Source of the DNA: Paraplanobispora siamensis
GTDB lineage: Bacteria > Actinomycetota > Actinomycetes > Streptosporangiales > Streptosporangiaceae
Direction: 5' to 3'
NCBI RefSeq assembly: GCF_016863175.1
Contig: NZ_BOOJ01000078.1
Coordinates: forward strand, 1-60,880
DNA: 60,880 nt
Both the position numbers and the translations under genes were made by a program. A model generated the notes under the pieces. That model was not told the origin of the DNA. It worked only from the letters and a program-made list of their open reading frames with translations, and ran no database searches. Each line of letters starts with the position of its first letter. Position 1 is the stretch's first letter. Positions 58,982 to 60,880 of this stretch are shown piece after piece.

Positions 58982-59782
58982 ATGACGGAGATCCGCCACC
59001 AGCCGCTCGCGCCGACCCACGCCCGGCAGCTGGCGCCCGGAGCAGTCATCGACGCCCACCGCCACGACGACCACCAGATCGTCTACGCCGCCCGAGGCGT
59101 GCTGGCCGTCACGACCGGCGCGGGGACGTGGATCGCCCCGGCCACCCGCGCCATCTGGGTTCCGGCCGGGACCGTGCACGCCCACCAGGCCCACGGCGAA
59201 CTCGAACTGCACCTGGTCGGCCTGCCCGCGACCGACAACCCGCTCGGCCTGCGCGAACCGGCCGTACTGAGCGTCGCCCCGCTGCTGCGCGAACTGATCC
59301 TGGCCTACACCCGCACCCCGCACGACGACAGCCCGGAGCGCGGGCGGCTCCGGGCGGTCCTGCTCGACCAGTTGCGCGCCTCGCCCCAGCAACCGCTGCA
59401 CCTGCCCGCCCCCGCAGATCCGCGGCTGCGGGCGCTGTGCGCGATCATGCACGCCGATCCCGCCGACAACCGCACGCTGGCCGCCCTCGGCCGGCAGGTC
59501 GGCGCGAGCGAGCGGACGCTGTCGCGGCTCTTCAGAAGCGATCTCGGCATGACCTTCCCGCAGTGGCGCACCCAGCTGCGGCTCCACCGCGCCCTGATCC
59601 TGCTGGCCGACGGCGTCCCGGTGACCGCCGTGGCGCACCTGTGCGGCTGGGCGTCGGCCAGCGCGTTCATCGACGTCTTCCGCCGCGCCTTCGGGCACAC
59701 CCCGGGGACCGCCTTCGGGCGCGCCCCGGGAACGCGGCAGCCTCAGACGCGGACCTCCGGACGGCCCTCGCGGGCGTCGTAG
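58982..59782 (+). CDS. AraC family transcriptional regulator with cupin sensor
   Basis: The 266-residue protein has an N-terminal cupin (DAHRHDDHQIVYAARG, then PAGTVHAHQAHGE) and a C-terminal double HTH (LAALGRQVGASERTLSRLF and VTAVAHLCGWASASAFIDVF). ATG 58982 is 8 nt after TAAGCT (58968-58973), a leaderless layout. The frame is open further upstream but non-homologous. Its 3' end overlaps the convergent HxlR gene by 40 bp. Confidence 0.9.
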   Translation: MTEIRHQPLAPTHARQLAPGAVIDAHRHDDHQIVYAARGVLAVTTGAGTWIAPATRAIWVPAGTVHAHQAHGELELHLVGLPATDNPLGLREPAVLSVAPLLRELILAYTRTPHDDSPERGRLRAVLLDQLRASPQQPLHLPAPADPRLRALCAIMHADPADNRTLAALGRQVGASERTLSRLFRSDLGMTFPQWRTQLRLHRALILLADGVPVTAVAHLCGWASASAFIDVFRRAFGHTPGTAFGRAPGTRQPQTRTSGRPSRAS

Positions 59783-60123
59783 GCGGCGCGGGCGGCGTCG
59801 ATCTCGTCGAAGTGGTCCTCGACCCAGCCGAGGAAGGAGGACACCGTCCCGACGAGCTTGTCTCCGATCGGGGTCAGCTCGTACTCGACGTGCGGGGGCA
59901 TCACCGGATACATCGTGCGCCTGACGATGCCGTCGCGTTCGAGGCCGCGCAGGGTGACGGTCAGCATGCGCTGGCTGATGCCCTCCACCGCGCGCTTGAG
60001 CTCGGTGAACCGCTTCGGCCCGCCGCGCAGGGTGAAGACCACGTACATCGACCACTTGTCCCCGATGCGGTCGAGGATCTCCCGCCCTCGGCAGCCCGTG
60101 GCGGTGTAGGCGTGGTCCTGCAT
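59743..60123 (-). CDS. HxlR family transcriptional regulator
   Basis: The 126-residue winged-helix repressor has REILDRIGDKWSMYVVFTL, LKRAVEGISQRMLTVTLRGL and IGDKLVGTVSSFLGW. A Cys in TATGCRGREI near residue 11 is where redox-sensing HxlR relatives carry theirs. ATG 60123 is used; the frame is open upstream without family residues. It diverges from yceI with 120 bp between starts, so the two probably share control. Confidence 0.9.
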   Translation of the reverse strand: MQDHAYTATGCRGREILDRIGDKWSMYVVFTLRGGPKRFTELKRAVEGISQRMLTVTLRGLERDGIVRRTMYPVMPPHVEYELTPIGDKLVGTVSSFLGWVEDHFDEIDAARAAYDAREGRPEVRV

Positions 60124-60199
60124 GGTTACCCCCAGATGCCCATGTACAGAAAAAGTGCCTTCTTGCCGGGCGTCGGTGCCGCCCCGCACGATGAAGACA

Positions 60200-60214
60200 G
60201 TTCCCGAAAGGAAC
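60200..60214. promoter_or_regulatory. Inverted repeat upstream of yceI
   Basis: GTTCC-CGAAA-GGAAC lies between the HxlR and YceI starts and could be an HxlR operator. The match to a known site is not established. Confidence 0.45.
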
Positions 60215-60243
60215 ACGGTTACGTTTCAGAACCAGGAGACATC

Positions 60244-60828
60244 ATGACCACAGCGACTGTCCAGATCCCCGGTTACGTCGTCGGGACGTGGGACGTCGAC
60301 CCGGTCCACTCGTCGGTGGGCTTCGTCGTCCGCCATCTCGGGATCAGCAAGGTCCACGGGCGCTTCAACGACTTCGAGGCCGAGATCGTCACCCGTCCCG
60401 ACCCGCTGGAGTCGAGCGTGTCCGCGAAGGTCGGGCTCGCCTCGGTCGACACCGGCAACACCGGGCGGGACGATCACCTGCGCTCCGCCGACTTCTTCGG
60501 TGTTGAGGAAAATCCCTACTTGACCTACCAGTCAAGTGGTATCGCGCAGGACGGAGACGGATTCGTGCTCGACGGCGAGCTGACGCTGAAGGGCGTCACC
60601 AGGCGGGTCCCGCTCCGGCTGGAGGTGCTCGGCTTCGGCCCCGACCCGTTCCTCCCCGACCCCGGCAAGGGGGCCCGCGCCGGATTCTCCGCCACCACCG
60701 AGATCGACCGGCGGGACTTCGGCGTCACCTTCAACAGTCCCCTGCCGGGAGGGGGCGTGGCGCTGGGCAACAAGGTGCAGATCCACCTCGAGATCCAGGC
60801 CGCACTGCGGGCGGGGAGAGTAGTGTGA
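60244..60828 (+). CDS. YceI family polyisoprenoid-binding-like protein
   Basis: The 194-residue lipocalin-like beta barrel has GTWDVDPVHSSVGFVVRHL at the start, then VHGRFNDFEAE, DDHLRSADFFGVEENPYL and TEIDRRDFGV. Actinobacterial members bind isoprenoids or related lipids. There is no signal peptide, so it is cytoplasmic. AGGAG lies 6 nt before ATG 60244. It is divergent from the HxlR regulator and 4 bp before pafA. Confidence 0.9.
   Translation: MTTATVQIPGYVVGTWDVDPVHSSVGFVVRHLGISKVHGRFNDFEAEIVTRPDPLESSVSAKVGLASVDTGNTGRDDHLRSADFFGVEENPYLTYQSSGIAQDGDGFVLDGELTLKGVTRRVPLRLEVLGFGPDPFLPDPGKGARAGFSATTEIDRRDFGVTFNSPLPGGGVALGNKVQIHLEIQAALRAGRVV
60821..60826 (+). promoter_or_regulatory. -10 hexamer of pafA
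   Basis: TAGTGT, at the end of yceI, ends 6 nt before GTG 60833, predicting a leaderless pafA mRNA. Confidence 0.5.
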
Positions 60829-60832
60829 GGTA

Positions 60833-60880
60833 GTGGATCGTCGCATCTTCGGACTTGAGAACGAGTACGGCGTCACCTGT
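60833..60880 (+). CDS. pafA: Pup--protein ligase PafA, first 16 codons
   Basis: The frame reads MDRRIFGLENEYGVTC and runs off the window. It is the conserved start of PafA, which attaches Pup to lysines of proteasome substrates. The Glu of the GLENEYG segment belongs to the glutamine-synthetase-like ATP site. The identification rests on 16 residues; the related Dop begins differently. Confidence 0.82.
   Translation, partial: MDRRIFGLENEYGVTC

Overview
The window is chromosomal DNA of a high-GC actinomycete. Third codon positions are strongly G/C, GTG and TTG starts are common, and it carries bldD, the actinobacterial integration host factor mihF, a PASTA-domain Ser/Thr kinase, an Rv2175c-type regulator and the start of pafA. 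BldD plus the gene order pyrR-pyrB-pyrC-carA-carB-pyrK-pyrD-pyrF-mihF-gmk-rpoZ-coaBC-metK-priA-fmt-rsmB points to the Streptomyces/Streptosporangiales side of the phylum. The genus is inference. I see no rRNA, tRNA, CRISPR array, prophage or transposase.

Left part (1-3.2 kb): a MerR regulator behind a 24-bp palindrome, a self-regulated TetR/VOC operon with a double operator, and a methyltransferase pseudogene broken by a frameshift and by a dispersed repeat (copy A). From 3.2 to 29.6 kb nearly everything is on the minus strand: a pyrimidine operon under a PyrR-binding leader hairpin, then mihF, gmk, rpoZ, coaBC, a small PH-like gene, metK, priA, two tandem unknown paralogues with a CDCPGC motif, def, fmt and rsmB. 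A divergent amidohydrolase/M14-peptidase pair is inserted between metK and priA.

Middle (30-42.5 kb): bldD, a SpoIIE-type phosphatase, a DUF2332 gene bracketed by inverted copies B and C of the same repeat, a YbaK/ArsC-like pair, a secreted L,D-transpeptidase, and a HEPN-domain gene behind a promoter with two near-consensus SOS (LexA) boxes. After these come a GNAT gene, divergent metF/polyprenyl synthase, thiE with an Rv2175c homologue, an FAD oxidoreductase and an unusual SDR protein.

Right part (42.5-60.9 kb): a TPP riboswitch driving thiO-thiS-thiG, the PASTA kinase, a PgeF/laccase-domain gene, a divergent CGNR-zinc-finger/methyltransferase pair, and a purine-nitrogen/glyoxylate cluster on the minus strand. 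That cluster runs from a stand-alone allophanate-hydrolase-C-like protein through hyi, glxR, gcl, glxK and allB to alc; it would turn allantoin into ureidoglycolate plus urea and route glyoxylate to glycerate. An MFS/AraC pair, a divergent HxlR/YceI pair and the first codons of pafA end the window.

The most promising leads are the SOS-controlled HEPN gene, the dispersed repeat family and the gene it brackets, the Glu-for-Val Gcl active site, the CDCPGC tandem paralogues, the thiO leader/N-terminal repeat insertion, and a recurring promoter layout (TANNNT 6-8 nt before the start codon) that predicts many leaderless mRNAs.
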